Source: Arsenicicoccus piscis (lineage in GTDB: Bacteria > Actinomycetota > Actinomycetes > Actinomycetales > Dermatophilaceae). From it: a stretch of 64,000 nt of DNA. A program made the position numbers and the translations under genes. The stretch spans positions 62,001 through 126,000 of the forward strand of contig NZ_JAKZHV010000002.1 in assembly GCF_022568835.1 (NCBI RefSeq), in the 5' to 3' direction. The notes beneath the pieces are model-generated. The model did not search any database. It worked only from the letters and a program-made list of their open reading frames with translations, and was not told the DNA's origin. Of the stretch, positions 21,146 to 30,170 are shown piece by piece; position 1 is the first letter of the stretch; every line of letters begins with the position of its first letter.

Positions 21146-21403
21146 ATGAAGACCATGAGCTACACCGAGTCTCGCGCTCGTTACGCCGAGGTGCTCGACT
21201 CGGTGATCGACGACCGCGAGGAGGTCGTGATCACCCGCGCCGGTCACGAGCCCGTCGTCATCGTCTCGCTCTCCGACTTCGAATCCCTGCGCGAGACGGC
21301 TTATCTCATGCGTTCGCCTGCCAACGCACGCCGACTCCTGGATGCGATGGAGCACCTGGAGAGCGGCGCCGGAGAGTCCCACGAGCTGCTCGACGCCGAG
21401 TGA
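21146..21403 (+). CDS. yefM: Antitoxin of the Phd/YefM family
   Basis: The 85-residue antitoxin neutralises the adjacent ribonuclease toxin and represses the operon. Its N-terminal Phd/YefM fold reads TMSYTESRARYAEVLDSVIDDREEVVITRAGHEPVVIVSLSDF in overview, with the VVITR and PVVIVS strands clear. The C-terminal part (SPANARRLLDAMEHLESG) should be the disordered toxin-binding tail. A GGAAGGAG ribosome binding site precedes the ATG. The toxin gene starts two bases after the stop. Confidence 0.9.
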   Translation: MKTMSYTESRARYAEVLDSVIDDREEVVITRAGHEPVVIVSLSDFESLRETAYLMRSPANARRLLDAMEHLESGAGESHELLDAE

Positions 21404-21405
21404 TC

Positions 21406-21666
21406 ATGCGGCTGGTGTGGGACGCCAACGCCTGGGAGGACTACGTGTGGTGGCAGACCCAGGACCGCGAGACGCTCAAGCGGATCAACCTGCTCATCCA
21501 GGATGTCGTCCGCAACGGCAACGACGGGATCGGCAAGCCTGAGCCGTTGAAGCACGACTTCGCCGGCTACTGGTCCCGTCGCATCTCGGACGAGCATCGG
21601 CTGGTCCACAAGGTCATGGAGGCCGAGATCCGCGTCGCCGCCTGCCGCTACCACCACGGGAAGTAG
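21406..21666 (+). CDS. yoeB: Toxin of the Txe/YoeB mRNA interferase family
   Basis: YoeB-type toxins bind the ribosomal A site and cleave mRNA. The 86-residue protein carries the family blocks WEDYVWWQTQDRETLKRIN and GKPEPLKHDFAGYWSRRISDEHRLV, and the C-terminal catalytic HH pair in CRYHHGK. This matches the E. coli YoeB length and ending closely. The pair sits directly beside the displaced mutM end, at the chromosomal edge of the island. Confidence 0.93.
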   Translation: MRLVWDANAWEDYVWWQTQDRETLKRINLLIQDVVRNGNDGIGKPEPLKHDFAGYWSRRISDEHRLVHKVMEAEIRVAACRYHHGK

Positions 21667-21711
21667 CGACCTCCTGCGGCTGGCAAGAACTTCTTAGTCT
21701 CGGGTGCTTGG

Positions 21712-21858
21712 CTACGTGGTCGACCGAGGCCTCGGCTGGCAGCGCGGGCAGAAGTGCGAGGAGCGGTTCATGAACTCCTCGCGGCGCACGAGGGTGCCGC
21801 ATCGGGGGCACGACCGGCCCTGCTGCCCGTAGACCGCGAGCGACCTGTCGAAGTAGCC
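21712..21858 (-). pseudogene. Displaced native 3' end of mutM (zinc-finger part only)
   Basis: The minus strand encodes [14 protein letters not shown], a complete zinc finger (CPRC...[12 protein letters not shown]) and the tail QPRPRSTT then stop. No start or catalytic domain precedes it. The frame is broken at 21858, where unrelated island DNA begins. This piece starts with exactly the residues (YFDRS) that the mutM at 61694-62539 lacks after its NGASG. Joining the two at the shared GG rebuilds a normal MutM. I infer that this is the original 3' end, orphaned by insertion of the island. Confidence 0.85.
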
Positions 21859-21883
21859 CAACTTCCCACGATAGATACATTGA
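21857..21883. other. Left island border (attachment-site-like junction)
   Basis: Plus strand: the CC at 21857-21858 is the last base pair shared with mutM. It is followed by 8 bases, CACG, 6 bases and ACATTGA. The same CC-N8-CACG-N6-ACATTGA layout occurs at 31217 and 47258. No recombinase gene is adjacent. Confidence 0.6.
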
Positions 21884-21902
21884 AAAACTGAGAGTCTCCG
21901 AT

Positions 21903-23323
21903 GGTCAAGTCCGCTGGGGTGGTGTACGAGGTTGATCCCTCGGTTGGGTGTGTCGGTCAGGCTGTGAGGGCCTGGGGTTCTAGGTCGGTCACCTCCTCGA
22001 CGTGGTTGGTGTCGACGGCCTGGGCTCGGGCGAGGACGTCGAGTCCGAGGTAGCGGCGGCCTTCGGCCCACTCGTCGTGCTGCTCGGCCAGCACGGCACC
22101 GACGAGCCGGATGATGCTGGCCCGGTCGGGGAAGATCCCAACAACGTCGGTGCGCCTGCGGATCTCGCGGTTGAGCCGCTCGTTGGGGTTGTTCGACCAG
22201 ATCTGGCGCCAGACCTCCTTCGGGAACGGCGTGAACGCGAGGATGTCGGCGCGAGCGATCTCGAGGTGCTCGGCCACGGCGGGGAGCTTCTCGTGAAGGG
22301 CGTGGATGACCCTGTCGAACTGGGCGTGTACCGCTTCGGCGTCGGGCTGGTCGTAGATCGAGTGCAGCAGCGCCTTGACCCATGGCCACGACGACTTCGG
22401 TGTCGCGGACATGAGGTTCGCCGCGTAGTGGGTGCGGCAGCGCTGCCACGCGGCGCCGGGGATGGTGGCCGCGATCGCGTTCACTAGGCCAGCGTGAGCA
22501 TCGCTGGTGACCAGCTTGACCCCGGACAAGCCGCGGGCAGTCAGGTCGCGGAAGAAGGCGAGCCAGCCGGCGCCGTCCTCGCTGGTGGTGACCTGCACGC
22601 CGAGGATCTCGCGGTGCCCATCGGCGTTGACGCCGGTCGCGACCAGCGCATGCACGGGCACCACCCGGCCGCCTTCGCGGACCTTGAGCACGAGCGCGTC
22701 GGCAGCGACGAATGTGAACGGTCCGCCGTCCTCCAGGCGCCGGGTGCGGAACTGTTCGACGTGCTCGTCGAGTTCCTTGGCCATCACCGAGACCTGGCTC
22801 TTGGACAGTCCGGTGATGCCGAGGGTCTGGACCAGCTTGTCCATCCGGCGCGTGCTGACCCCGAGCAGGTAGCAGGTCGCCACCACCGAGGTCAGGGCCC
22901 TCTCAGCCCGCTTCCTTCGTTCGAGCAGCCACTCCGGGTACAGGCTGCCCTGACGCAGCTTCGGGACAGCGACGTCGAGGGTGCCGACCCGGGTGTCGAG
23001 GTCACGGTGGCGGTAGCCGTTGCGGGAGTTGACCCGCTCCGGGCTTCGCTGGTTGAAGCCCGCGCCGCACACCGCGTCGGCCTGCGCGGACAGCAACGCG
23101 TTGACGAAAGTGGTGAGCAAGTCCCGCATCAGGTCGGGGCTCGCCTGGGACAGCTGCTCGTTCAGGAACTGGGCAGGGTCGATACTGGGCACAGCGGTCA
23201 TCAAGGTGTCCTTCTTCGAGTCGGTTGTGAGAGATCACTCGAAGGATCCACCTGGTGGCCGCGCCTACGTTGGAGGCACGCGCTCACTCAGGTCCGTCGT
23301 ACACCACTCTGCTGGACTCCACT
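21903..23323 (-). mobile_element. IS256-family insertion sequence, copy 1 (complete)
   Basis: The element is 1421 bp, bounded by imperfect ~27-bp inverted repeats (left GGTCAAGTCC, right complement AGTGGAGTCC, both running into GTGGTGTACGA). It is flanked by the 8-bp target duplication TCTCCGAT at 21895-21902 and 23324-23331. An apparently identical copy is at 47559-48979, so transposition was recent. Confidence 0.95.
21957..23201 (-). CDS. IS256-family (mutator-type) transposase
   Basis: The 414-residue DDE transposase has the N-terminal domain with [24 protein letters not shown] and the catalytic core with the first Asp near VAADALV, the second in [10 protein letters not shown] and the Glu in [12 protein letters not shown]. 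The C(2)H-type CRTHYAAN block of the family is also present. Start and stop match the second copy exactly. It appears intact. Confidence 0.95.
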   Translation of the reverse strand: MTAVPSIDPAQFLNEQLSQASPDLMRDLLTTFVNALLSAQADAVCGAGFNQRSPERVNSRNGYRHRDLDTRVGTLDVAVPKLRQGSLYPEWLLERRKRAERALTSVVATCYLLGVSTRRMDKLVQTLGITGLSKSQVSVMAKELDEHVEQFRTRRLEDGGPFTFVAADALVLKVREGGRVVPVHALVATGVNADGHREILGVQVTTSEDGAGWLAFFRDLTARGLSGVKLVTSDAHAGLVNAIAATIPGAAWQRCRTHYAANLMSATPKSSWPWVKALLHSIYDQPDAEAVHAQFDRVIHALHEKLPAVAEHLEIARADILAFTPFPKEVWRQIWSNNPNERLNREIRRRTDVVGIFPDRASIIRLVGAVLAEQHDEWAEGRRYLGLDVLARAQAVDTNHVEEVTDLEPQALTA

Positions 23324-23422
23324 TCTCCGATGATGCGTTTCCGCTGGCCAGAGGCCACATCACCGCAGAATGACGCGCGAATGACGTGTGCTGCCTACAC
23401 ACCAGAGTACGGCCTCAGGACT

Positions 23423-23770
23423 TCAATATGCCAACGGCCCAGTCGAAGCAAGAATCGGGCATCCACGACCGTGCGCACGGGACGCCGCCGCCATCGAAGA
23501 TGGGCACGACATCGCCTCTGATGCAGTCCCGGCCTCCGCTTCTCTTCTTCTCTTGGCGTCCTGTTCGAGCAGGTGATCCGAGAAGACCTGGGCGATGAAC
23601 TTTGTCTGCTCGCGCGTCAGTGGCGGTGCGGCCTCGCGGATCCTCTGGACGTGCTCGGCGTGCGCAGCTAGACCGAACGCTCGGTCCAGATCGGACACTC
23701 GGATCAGTGTCTTGATGACCGAGCGTCCGTCGCGGCCGTCCGCCCTTGTCACCGTCACCGTGGGAGACAA
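23423..23770 (-). CDS. Hypothetical protein (doubtful)
   Basis: This 115-codon frame lies between the IS256 copy and trxB. Its middle part (TLIRVSDLDRAFGLAAHAEHVQRIREAAPPLTREQTKFIAQVF) looks protein-like and could form two helices. The C-terminal third is low-complexity, as in a frame running past a truncation. I do not recognise it. It may be the remnant of a gene lost at the island border, or spurious. Confidence 0.35.
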   Translation of the reverse strand: MSPTVTVTRADGRDGRSVIKTLIRVSDLDRAFGLAAHAEHVQRIREAAPPLTREQTKFIAQVFSDHLLEQDAKRRREAEAGTASEAMSCPSSMAAASRAHGRGCPILASTGPLAY

Positions 23771-23843
23771 GAGCTATGGCATACACCCCTCGACCCAACA
23801 TCCGAGATGAACAGCTGGTGAACCTCCACGCCCTGGCTTGACC

Positions 23844-23885
23844 CTTGATTCGATGCCCTTCAATATAGAAGCATGTCGAATCAAG
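23844..23885. promoter_or_regulatory. Inverted repeat spanning the trxB start, candidate ArsR operator
   Basis: CTTGATTCGA (23844-23853) and TCGAATCAAG (23876-23885) form a perfect 10-bp inverted repeat around a TTCAATATAGAA tract and the trxB ATG. Placement over the likely -10 region and start codon fits control of the arsenic operon by the ArsR domain encoded downstream, or a hairpin occluding the start. Confidence 0.45.
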
Positions 23886-24847
23886 ATACAGAGTTGGTCA
23901 TCGTCGGATCGGGCCCAGCCGGGTACACGGCAGCGGTCTACGCCGCACGAGCAGGCCTCTCCCCAGTAGTGATCGCCGGCTCGGTCACGGCTGGCGGCGC
24001 GCTGATGACGACGACCGAGGTGGAGAACTTCCCCGGTTTCGTAGACGCCGTCCAAGGACCTGAGCTGATGGAGGCGATGCGCGCACAGGCGGAGCGCTTC
24101 GCGGCCGAGATCATCTACGACGATGCCATCCGCCTCGACCTCACCGGCGGCGCGAAGATCGTCGAGACCGGAAACGGCGTCACGTATCGAGCCCGCGCGG
24201 TCATCCTGACCATGGGCTCGGCCTACCGGAAGCTCGGCCTGCCCGAGGAGGACCGCCTGTCCGGGCCCGGCGTCTCCTGGTGCGCCACCTGCGACGGCTT
24301 CTTCTTCCGCGACCAGCAAATCGCGGTGATCGGCGGCGGGGACTCGGCGATGGAGGAGGCATTGTTCCTCACACGGTTCGCCTCGAAGGTGACCGTCGTC
24401 CACCGCCGGGACGAGTTCCGGGCGTCGAAGATCATGGCGCAGCGAGTCCTGGAGCACCCGAAGATCGAGGTCGCCTGGAACAGCGAGGTCGCCGAGATCC
24501 TCGGCGACGAGCGGGTGGCCGGGCTGCGGCTGCGCGACACCGACAGCGGGACCGAGCGGACCCTCGACGCCACCGGCGTATTCGTCGCGATCGGCCACGA
24601 TCCGCGCTCCGACCTCGTGGCCGGTCAGGTCAGCACCGACCAGGACGGGTACGTGAAGGTCGAGCACCCGTCGACGCGGACGAATCTGCCGGGCGTCTTC
24701 GCGGCCGGCGACCTGGTCGATCGCACCTACCGGCAGGCGATAACCGCCGCCGGGACCGGCTGCGCCGCAGCGCAGGACGCCCAGCACTACCTGTCGAACC
24801 TCGCTCCCGTCACCTCGGCGGAGCCCATCCTGGAGGTCTCCGCATGA
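23873..24847 (+). CDS. trxB: Thioredoxin reductase (arsenic operon)
   Basis: TrxB uses NADPH and FAD to reduce thioredoxin. The 324-residue protein has the FAD motif [19 protein letters not shown], the redox-active CATC (in [10 protein letters not shown]), the NADPH motif [14 protein letters not shown], and the C-terminal [22 protein letters not shown] segment. It opens the operon trxB-trxA-acr3-arsRC, in which every junction overlaps. That context indicates it regenerates electrons for arsenate reduction. There is almost no leader before the ATG. Confidence 0.95.
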   Translation: MSNQDTELVIVGSGPAGYTAAVYAARAGLSPVVIAGSVTAGGALMTTTEVENFPGFVDAVQGPELMEAMRAQAERFAAEIIYDDAIRLDLTGGAKIVETGNGVTYRARAVILTMGSAYRKLGLPEEDRLSGPGVSWCATCDGFFFRDQQIAVIGGGDSAMEEALFLTRFASKVTVVHRRDEFRASKIMAQRVLEHPKIEVAWNSEVAEILGDERVAGLRLRDTDSGTERTLDATGVFVAIGHDPRSDLVAGQVSTDQDGYVKVEHPSTRTNLPGVFAAGDLVDRTYRQAITAAGTGCAAAQDAQHYLSNLAPVTSAEPILEVSA

Positions 24848-25170
24848 GCACCATCCTCCACGTCACCGACTCGACCTTCCAAGCCGAGGTGTCCGAGTCA
24901 GAGCTGTCCGTCGTCGTCGACATCTGGGCGACCTGGTGCGGCCCGTGCAAGGCGATCGCTCCGATCCTGGACCAGCTCGCCGAGGAGTACGACGGTCGCG
25001 CCCGGATCGTCAAGGTGGATGCCGACCAGAACCCGGAGACCGTGAGCGCCGCCGGAGTGACCTCCATCCCGAGCCTCGCCTTCTACAAGGGCGGAGAACG
25101 GGTGGACGTACTGATCGGCGCGCATCCGAAGCCCACCGTCGCCGCGAAGATCGAGGAGCTGCTCGCATGA
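24844..25170 (+). CDS. trxA: Thioredoxin (arsenic operon)
   Basis: The 108-residue thioredoxin has the WCGPC active site ([14 protein letters not shown]), the cis-Pro loop [12 protein letters not shown] and the standard fold. It probably serves as electron donor to the arsenate reductases downstream. The start overlaps the trxB stop as ATGA, and its own stop overlaps acr3 the same way. Confidence 0.95.
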   Translation: MSTILHVTDSTFQAEVSESELSVVVDIWATWCGPCKAIAPILDQLAEEYDGRARIVKVDADQNPETVSAAGVTSIPSLAFYKGGERVDVLIGAHPKPTVAAKIEELLA

Positions 25171-26276
25171 CCACCGAAACCGTCGCTACTGCCCGCACCG
25201 CGCCAAAGCGGCTCTCCACCCTGGACAAGTGGCTGCCGCTGTGGATCGGCCTGGCCATGGTCGCCGGGCTCCTGCTCGGCCGCTTCGTCCCTGCCCTGTC
25301 GGACCTGCTGAGCCACCTGGAGGTCGGCGGGATCTCGGTGCCGATCGGGCTCGGCCTGCTGGTGATGATGTACCCGGTGCTCGCGAAGGTCCGCTACGAC
25401 AGGGTCGCCGCCGTCACCGGCGACAAGAAGCTGCTGGCCTCCTCTCTCGTGCTGAACTGGCTCGTGGGACCGACGGCGATGTTCGCGCTCGCGTGGATCT
25501 TCCTGCCCGACCTGCCCGAGTACCGCACCGGCCTCATCATCGTGGGCCTCGCGCGCTGCATCGCCATGGTCGTGATCTGGAACGACCTCGCCTGCGGCGA
25601 CCGCGAGGCGACCGCGGTGCTGGTGGCCATCAACTCCGTGTTCCAGGTCGTGATGTTCTCCCTGCTCGGCTGGTTCTACCTGACGGTCCTGCCCGGCTGG
25701 CTCGGCCTTGACGCGCAGGGGCTGGAGGTCTCGGTCGGGCAGATCGCGCTGAACGTGCTGGTGTTCCTCGGCGTGCCGCTCGTCGCGGGCTTCGCCTCGC
25801 GGTGGATCGGCGAGAAGCGCCGCGGCCGGGACTGGTACGAGCAGAAGTTCCTTCGTCGCATCGGTCCGTGGGCCCTGTACGGGCTGCTGTTCACGATCGT
25901 GCTGCTGTTCGCCCTGCAGGGCGACGCGGTGCTGGGCAAGCCGTTGGACGTCGCACGCATCGCCCTGCCGCTGCTGGTGTACTTCGGGCTGATGTGGTTC
26001 GCCGGGATCCTGCTCGGCAAGGGCCTCGGCCTCGGCTACGCGCGGTCGACGACCCTGGCCTTCACCGCGGCGGGCAACAACTTCGAGCTGGCGATCGCCG
26101 TCGCCATCGGGACCTTCGGGGCAGCGTCCGGCCAGGCGCTGGCAGGCGTCGTCGGACCCCTCATCGAGGTCCCGGTCCTGGTAGGCCTCGTCTACGTCTC
26201 GCTCTGGGCCGCCCGCGCCTGGTTCCGCACAGACCCGTACGCCGCTGAAACCATCACCGAATCGAGGACATCATGA
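25167..26276 (+). CDS. acr3: Arsenite efflux permease, ACR3 family
   Basis: ACR3 exports arsenite (and antimonite) across the cytoplasmic membrane. The 369-residue protein has about ten hydrophobic segments, the conserved Cys in GLARCIAMVVIWNDLACGD (TM4), essential for transport in the family, and the GNNFELAIAVAIGTFG motif in TM9. It is coupled by ATGA overlaps to trxA before and the arsR-arsC fusion after. Confidence 0.95.
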   Translation: MTTETVATARTAPKRLSTLDKWLPLWIGLAMVAGLLLGRFVPALSDLLSHLEVGGISVPIGLGLLVMMYPVLAKVRYDRVAAVTGDKKLLASSLVLNWLVGPTAMFALAWIFLPDLPEYRTGLIIVGLARCIAMVVIWNDLACGDREATAVLVAINSVFQVVMFSLLGWFYLTVLPGWLGLDAQGLEVSVGQIALNVLVFLGVPLVAGFASRWIGEKRRGRDWYEQKFLRRIGPWALYGLLFTIVLLFALQGDAVLGKPLDVARIALPLLVYFGLMWFAGILLGKGLGLGYARSTTLAFTAAGNNFELAIAVAIGTFGAASGQALAGVVGPLIEVPVLVGLVYVSLWAARAWFRTDPYAAETITESRTS

Positions 26277-27265
26277 GCGAAGACATCCTGCTGACTGAGC
26301 CCTGCGCCCCGACCGAGACGCACGCGATCAGCGCCGAGGCCGCGACCACGGTCGCGACCGCGTTGAAGGCCCTGGGCGACCCCTTCCGGCTTCGGATGCT
26401 CTCGGCGATCGCGGCAGACCCGCGCGGGGAGTCCTGCGTGTGCGACCTCGCCGAGCTCGCCGAGGTCTCCCAGCCCACGGTCTCCCACCACCTGAAGGTC
26501 CTCAAGAACGTGGGCCTGCTGGACGCCGAGCGCCGCGGCACCTGGGTCTGGTACCGCATCAACCCGGCACGCCGTTCGGCGGTGACCGCACTGCTGGACG
26601 CCTTCGCCCCGGCGGCCATCGCCGAGGCAGCGCCCGAGGCACTGCCTGACGCGGACCCTGCGGACACGGACGCGCAGATCGCCCATCTCGCCGCGGACCT
26701 CGCGGCCGCGACCCCGGCCCTGCCGCCCGAGACCGTGACGGGCATCGTGCGGGAGTCCTACGCCGCGCTGGCCCGAAGCGCGAAGATCACCCGCTACATC
26801 GTGCCGCTGACCGAACGGTTCGCGAGGCAGCGCCTGGCCGACCTCACCCGCGACCGCGCGAGCGCCGCACCCCAGGTGCTGTTCGTCTGCGTCGCGAACG
26901 CCGGCCGCTCCCAGCTCGCCGCCGCCCTGGTCACCCAGCTCTCCAACGGACGGGTGATCGCCCGCTCGGCCGGATCGACTCCCGCCGCGGACGTGCACCC
27001 GCACGTCCGCTCCCTGCTCGCAGAGATCGAGGGGGACGATGCCGCGCAGCGCTTCCCGAAGCCGCTCACCGACGACGCCGTGCGCGCCGCCGACGTGGTC
27101 GTGACCATGGGCTGCGGCGATGTGTGCCCGGTCATCCCCGGAATCCGCTACGAGGACTGGGCCGTGGGAGACCCGGCCCTCGCCTCGCCCAAGGGCGTCG
27201 CAGCCATCCGTGATGACATCGAATCCCGTGTCCGCAAGCTGCTCGACACGCTCCTCACCGACTGA
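26273..27265 (+). CDS. ArsR repressor - arsenate reductase fusion protein
   Basis: The 330-residue protein joins two functions. Residues ~20-110 are an ArsR winged helix with the metalloid-binding ESCVCDL and the recognition segment SQPTVSHHLKVLKNVGLL. Residues ~150-195 form a three-helix linker domain. Residues ~200-330 are a low-molecular-weight-phosphatase-type ArsC with CVANAGRSQ (C-X5-R) and later Cys in MGCGDVCPV. It would sense arsenite on the DNA and reduce arsenate in one chain. Such fusions are known in actinobacteria. Confidence 0.9.
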   Translation: MSEDILLTEPCAPTETHAISAEAATTVATALKALGDPFRLRMLSAIAADPRGESCVCDLAELAEVSQPTVSHHLKVLKNVGLLDAERRGTWVWYRINPARRSAVTALLDAFAPAAIAEAAPEALPDADPADTDAQIAHLAADLAAATPALPPETVTGIVRESYAALARSAKITRYIVPLTERFARQRLADLTRDRASAAPQVLFVCVANAGRSQLAAALVTQLSNGRVIARSAGSTPAADVHPHVRSLLAEIEGDDAAQRFPKPLTDDAVRAADVVVTMGCGDVCPVIPGIRYEDWAVGDPALASPKGVAAIRDDIESRVRKLLDTLLTD

Positions 27266-27281
27266 AACCGAAGGAACCTCT

Positions 27282-28127
27282 ATGACCGACCAGAAGCCCT
27301 CCGTCCTGTTCGTCTGCGTCCACAACGCCGGACGATCCCAAATGGCCGCCGGCTACCTCCGCGACCTCGCCGGCGACCGCGTCGAGGTCCGCTCCGCAGG
27401 ATCGATGCCGGCCGAGCAGATCAACCCGATCGCGGTCGAGGCCATGCGGGAAGTGGGCATCGACATCACCGCCGAGCAGCCCAAGGTGCTCACGACCCAG
27501 GCCGTGCAGGACTCCGACGTCGTGATCACCATGGGCTGCGGCGACGCCTGCCCGTTCTTCCCGGGCAAGCGCTACGAGGACTGGAAGCTCGAGGATCCGG
27601 CCGGGCAGGGCATCGAGGCGGTCCGGCCCATCCGCGACGAGATCCGCTCGCGCATCGAGGCGCTCATCGACGAACTGCTCGCATCGGCCGACGCACCGCA
27701 GGATGACGAGCGGCACCCGTCGGTGCTGTTCGTCTGCAAGAAGAACGGCGGGAAGTCCCAGATGGCCGCCGCCCTCATGCGCAGGCTCGCCGGCGACGCG
27801 ATTCAGGTCCACTCCGCGGGCACGGCCCCGGGTTCGGCGCTCAACGCCTTGTCCGCCGCGTCCGTCGCCGAGGTCGGGGCGAGCATGGACGGCGAGCACC
27901 CGAAGCCGATCGAGCCGGGCCTCCTGCTCTCCGTGGACCGCGTCGTCGTCATCGGCGACGAGGCCGTCGTCGAGCCCGTGCCCGGGATGGCCGGGGCCAT
28001 CGAATCGTGGTGCATTGATGAGCCCTCAGAGCGAGACATCGAGGGCAAGGAGCGGATGCGACTGATCCGCGATGAGCTTGCCAAAAAGGTCCGCGACCTC
28101 GCGTCGGAGCTGGCATCTGAAGACTGA
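27282..28127 (+). CDS. Tandem two-domain arsenate reductase (second domain degenerate)
   Basis: The 281-residue protein has two ArsC/LMW-PTP domains in a row. Domain 1 (residues ~5-137) has a canonical P-loop CVHNAGRSQ and a second Cys pair in MGCGDACPFF. Domain 2 (~147-281) has CKKNGGKSQ, so the catalytic Arg of C-X5-R is replaced by Lys, and the MGCGD segment is replaced by VIGDEAVVEP. Domain 1 should reduce arsenate; domain 2 may use another thiol, bind, or regulate. The ATG lies 16 bp after arsR-arsC with an AAGGAA site, so it ends the same operon. Confidence 0.85.
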   Translation: MTDQKPSVLFVCVHNAGRSQMAAGYLRDLAGDRVEVRSAGSMPAEQINPIAVEAMREVGIDITAEQPKVLTTQAVQDSDVVITMGCGDACPFFPGKRYEDWKLEDPAGQGIEAVRPIRDEIRSRIEALIDELLASADAPQDDERHPSVLFVCKKNGGKSQMAAALMRRLAGDAIQVHSAGTAPGSALNALSAASVAEVGASMDGEHPKPIEPGLLLSVDRVVVIGDEAVVEPVPGMAGAIESWCIDEPSERDIEGKERMRLIRDELAKKVRDLASELASED

Positions 28128-28280
28128 GCGGACCTCTGCTAGAACGAACGGCGCGTTCACTCGTGCCCGCTGGGGATCGGACTCTCTCGCACCAAGGCAG
28201 AGGCTCCTGCCGTCTCGTGACACTTCAGATGTTCGTTGAGTCATCAAGACACGCGGCTGAGCCCCTATTCACTATCCGTC

Positions 28281-28308
28281 CTCGATATCGATGTACGATA
28301 CTGATATG
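28281..28308. promoter_or_regulatory. Candidate PadR operator
   Basis: Just before and into the padR start are TATCG-ATGTA-CGATA and the outer pair ATATC/GATAT. The palindrome overlaps the probable promoter, as expected for autorepression by a PadR protein. Confidence 0.4.
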
Positions 28309-28641
28309 GAGTCCAACGACGACGCTTCGACGGAGTTCGAGCACCACGACCTGCTGTCCGGGCTCGTGCGCATGCATGTGCTGCACCACGCAGCGCAGGA
28401 GGAGATCTACGGCGCGTGGATGATCGAGGAGCTCGCGGGCCACGGCTACCGGCTCTCCCCGGGGACGCTGTACCCGATGCTGCGCCGGATGGTCGCCGAC
28501 GGATATCTGACCGTGCGCTCCGAGCGCGACGGACGCACGGTGCGCAAGTACTACTCCGCCACCGACAAGGGACGCGAAGGGCTCGCCCTGGCGCGGGAGC
28601 GCGTCCAGATCTTCACCCGAGAGGAACCCGAGCATGACTGA
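28306..28641 (+). CDS. PadR-family transcriptional regulator
   Basis: The 111-residue protein has the PadR winged helix: EIYGAWMIEELAGHGYRLSPGTLYPMLRRMVADGYL followed by the wing and YYSATDKGREGLALARE, in overview. It probably represses chrA, whose ATG overlaps its stop. PadR-type control of chromate transporters is known in actinobacteria. An upstream in-frame ATG at 28291 would add five residues but lies in the putative operator. Confidence 0.88.
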   Translation: MESNDDASTEFEHHDLLSGLVRMHVLHHAAQEEIYGAWMIEELAGHGYRLSPGTLYPMLRRMVADGYLTVRSERDGRTVRKYYSATDKGREGLALARERVQIFTREEPEHD

Positions 28642-29854
28642 TACCGTGTCCGCACCCACGAGAGCCGCGCGCGGCTCCGCCTGGGAGGTGTTCCGCGTCT
28701 TCCTCAGGCTCGGCGTCACCTCCTTCGGCGGGCCGATCGCGCACCTGGGCTACTTCCGCACCGAGGCCGTCGAGCGCCGGAAGTGGCTGGACGACCAGGA
28801 GTACGCCGACCTCGTCGCGCTCTGCCAGTTCCTGCCGGGCCCCGCGTCGAGCCAGGTCGGATTCGCGATCGGCATGCACCGCGCCGGGGCTCTCGGCGCG
28901 CTGGCGGCGTTCCTCGCCTTCACGCTGCCGTCGGCGGCGCTGATGGTCGCGTTCGCCTACGGGGCGTCGCTGTTCACCGGCCCCGTCGGCGAGGGACTGC
29001 TCATCGGGCTGAAGATCGTCGCGGTCGCCATCGTCGCCCAGGCGGTCCTGGGGATGGCCAAGAGCCTGGCTCCCGACAGGCAGCGCGCGTCGATCGCAGC
29101 CGTCGCCGCGGCCGCGGCCCTGCTGCTGGCCGGATCGGCAGGGCAGGTCATCGCGATCGTGCTCGGCGCGGTCGCCGGGTACTTCTTCTGCCGCTCCGGG
29201 AGCGCCTCGTCCGGCGGGGCGCTGCACTTCCCCGTCCGGCGTGGCGTCGGCGCAGCGAGCCTAGTCCTGTTCGGGATCCTGCTGCTCGGCCTGCCAGTGG
29301 CAGTGATCGCGACGGGCTCGGGAGACCTGGCTCTCTTCGACTCCTTCTACCGCGCGGGCTCCCTGGTCTTCGGCGGCGGGCATGTCGTCCTGCCGCTGCT
29401 CCAGTCCGGAGTCGTCGAGACCGGATGGGTGAGCGATCAGCAGTTCCTGGCCGGCTACGGTGCCGCGCAGGCGGTGCCCGGACCGCTGTTCACCTTCGCC
29501 GCGTTCCTGGGCACGGCATCGACCACTGGGCCCGGCGGAGTCCTCGGAGCGGCGATCGCCCTTGTCGCCGTCTTCCTGCCCGGATTCCTGCTCCTGGTCG
29601 GCGTGCTGCCGTTCTGGAACTCGCTGCGCCAGCGCCCCTGGGCCCAGGCCGTGATGCGCGGAGCCAACGCCGCGGTCGTCGGCATCCTCGCCGCAGCCCT
29701 GTACTCCCCGGTGTTCTCCACCGCGATCACCGGCCCCGGCCCGTTCGCTCTCGCGCTGGTCTGCTTCGTGCTCCTGATCGCGTGGAAGCTGCCGCCGTGG
29801 GCCGTCGTGATCGTCGGCGCTGCAGGTGGAGTTCTGCTCTCGTTCGTGGCCTGA
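28634..29854 (+). CDS. chrA: Chromate transporter ChrA (two-domain)
   Basis: ChrA exports chromate by the CHR-family route. The 406-residue protein has two homologous halves. The first contains FLRLGVTSFGGPIAHLGYF and QFLPGPASSQVGFAIG; the second contains SLVFGGGHVVLPLLQ and QAVPGPLFTFAAFLG. About ten hydrophobic segments are visible. The length is normal for long-chain CHR proteins. It is translationally coupled to padR. Confidence 0.94.
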   Translation: MTDTVSAPTRAARGSAWEVFRVFLRLGVTSFGGPIAHLGYFRTEAVERRKWLDDQEYADLVALCQFLPGPASSQVGFAIGMHRAGALGALAAFLAFTLPSAALMVAFAYGASLFTGPVGEGLLIGLKIVAVAIVAQAVLGMAKSLAPDRQRASIAAVAAAAALLLAGSAGQVIAIVLGAVAGYFFCRSGSASSGGALHFPVRRGVGAASLVLFGILLLGLPVAVIATGSGDLALFDSFYRAGSLVFGGGHVVLPLLQSGVVETGWVSDQQFLAGYGAAQAVPGPLFTFAAFLGTASTTGPGGVLGAAIALVAVFLPGFLLLVGVLPFWNSLRQRPWAQAVMRGANAAVVGILAAALYSPVFSTAITGPGPFALALVCFVLLIAWKLPPWAVVIVGAAGGVLLSFVA

Positions 29855-30170
29855 ACGGACAGCTTGTGTCGTCCGCCGGAGCCCTGAGCACTTTCTCCAC
29901 ACCTGTCTGCTCAGCGTCCGTGACCTTGCTTCCTCAGGCGCACTCCTCATCACGCCAGGGTCGTTGTCGATGCTCGATCATTGATCAATTGCAGAGACCC
30001 CGCGATCGCAGGCTCGATCAGTTTTCCCGATGAATGTGGGCGACCACGACCATTCGCCCCAGAATCCACGATGTCGCGTCGACGTTCCGTGCGTTGACGC
30101 AGCGTTCTTCGAACGCACGGCTCCAACGATGGAGTCGATCACTGTCGTGACTCGCCCATGGGCTACTGAT
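29855..30170. other. Spacer between chrA and mutM copy B
   Basis: I find no gene or clear terminator here. The only structure noticed is a small palindromic GATCATTGATC near 29975. Confidence 0.5.
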
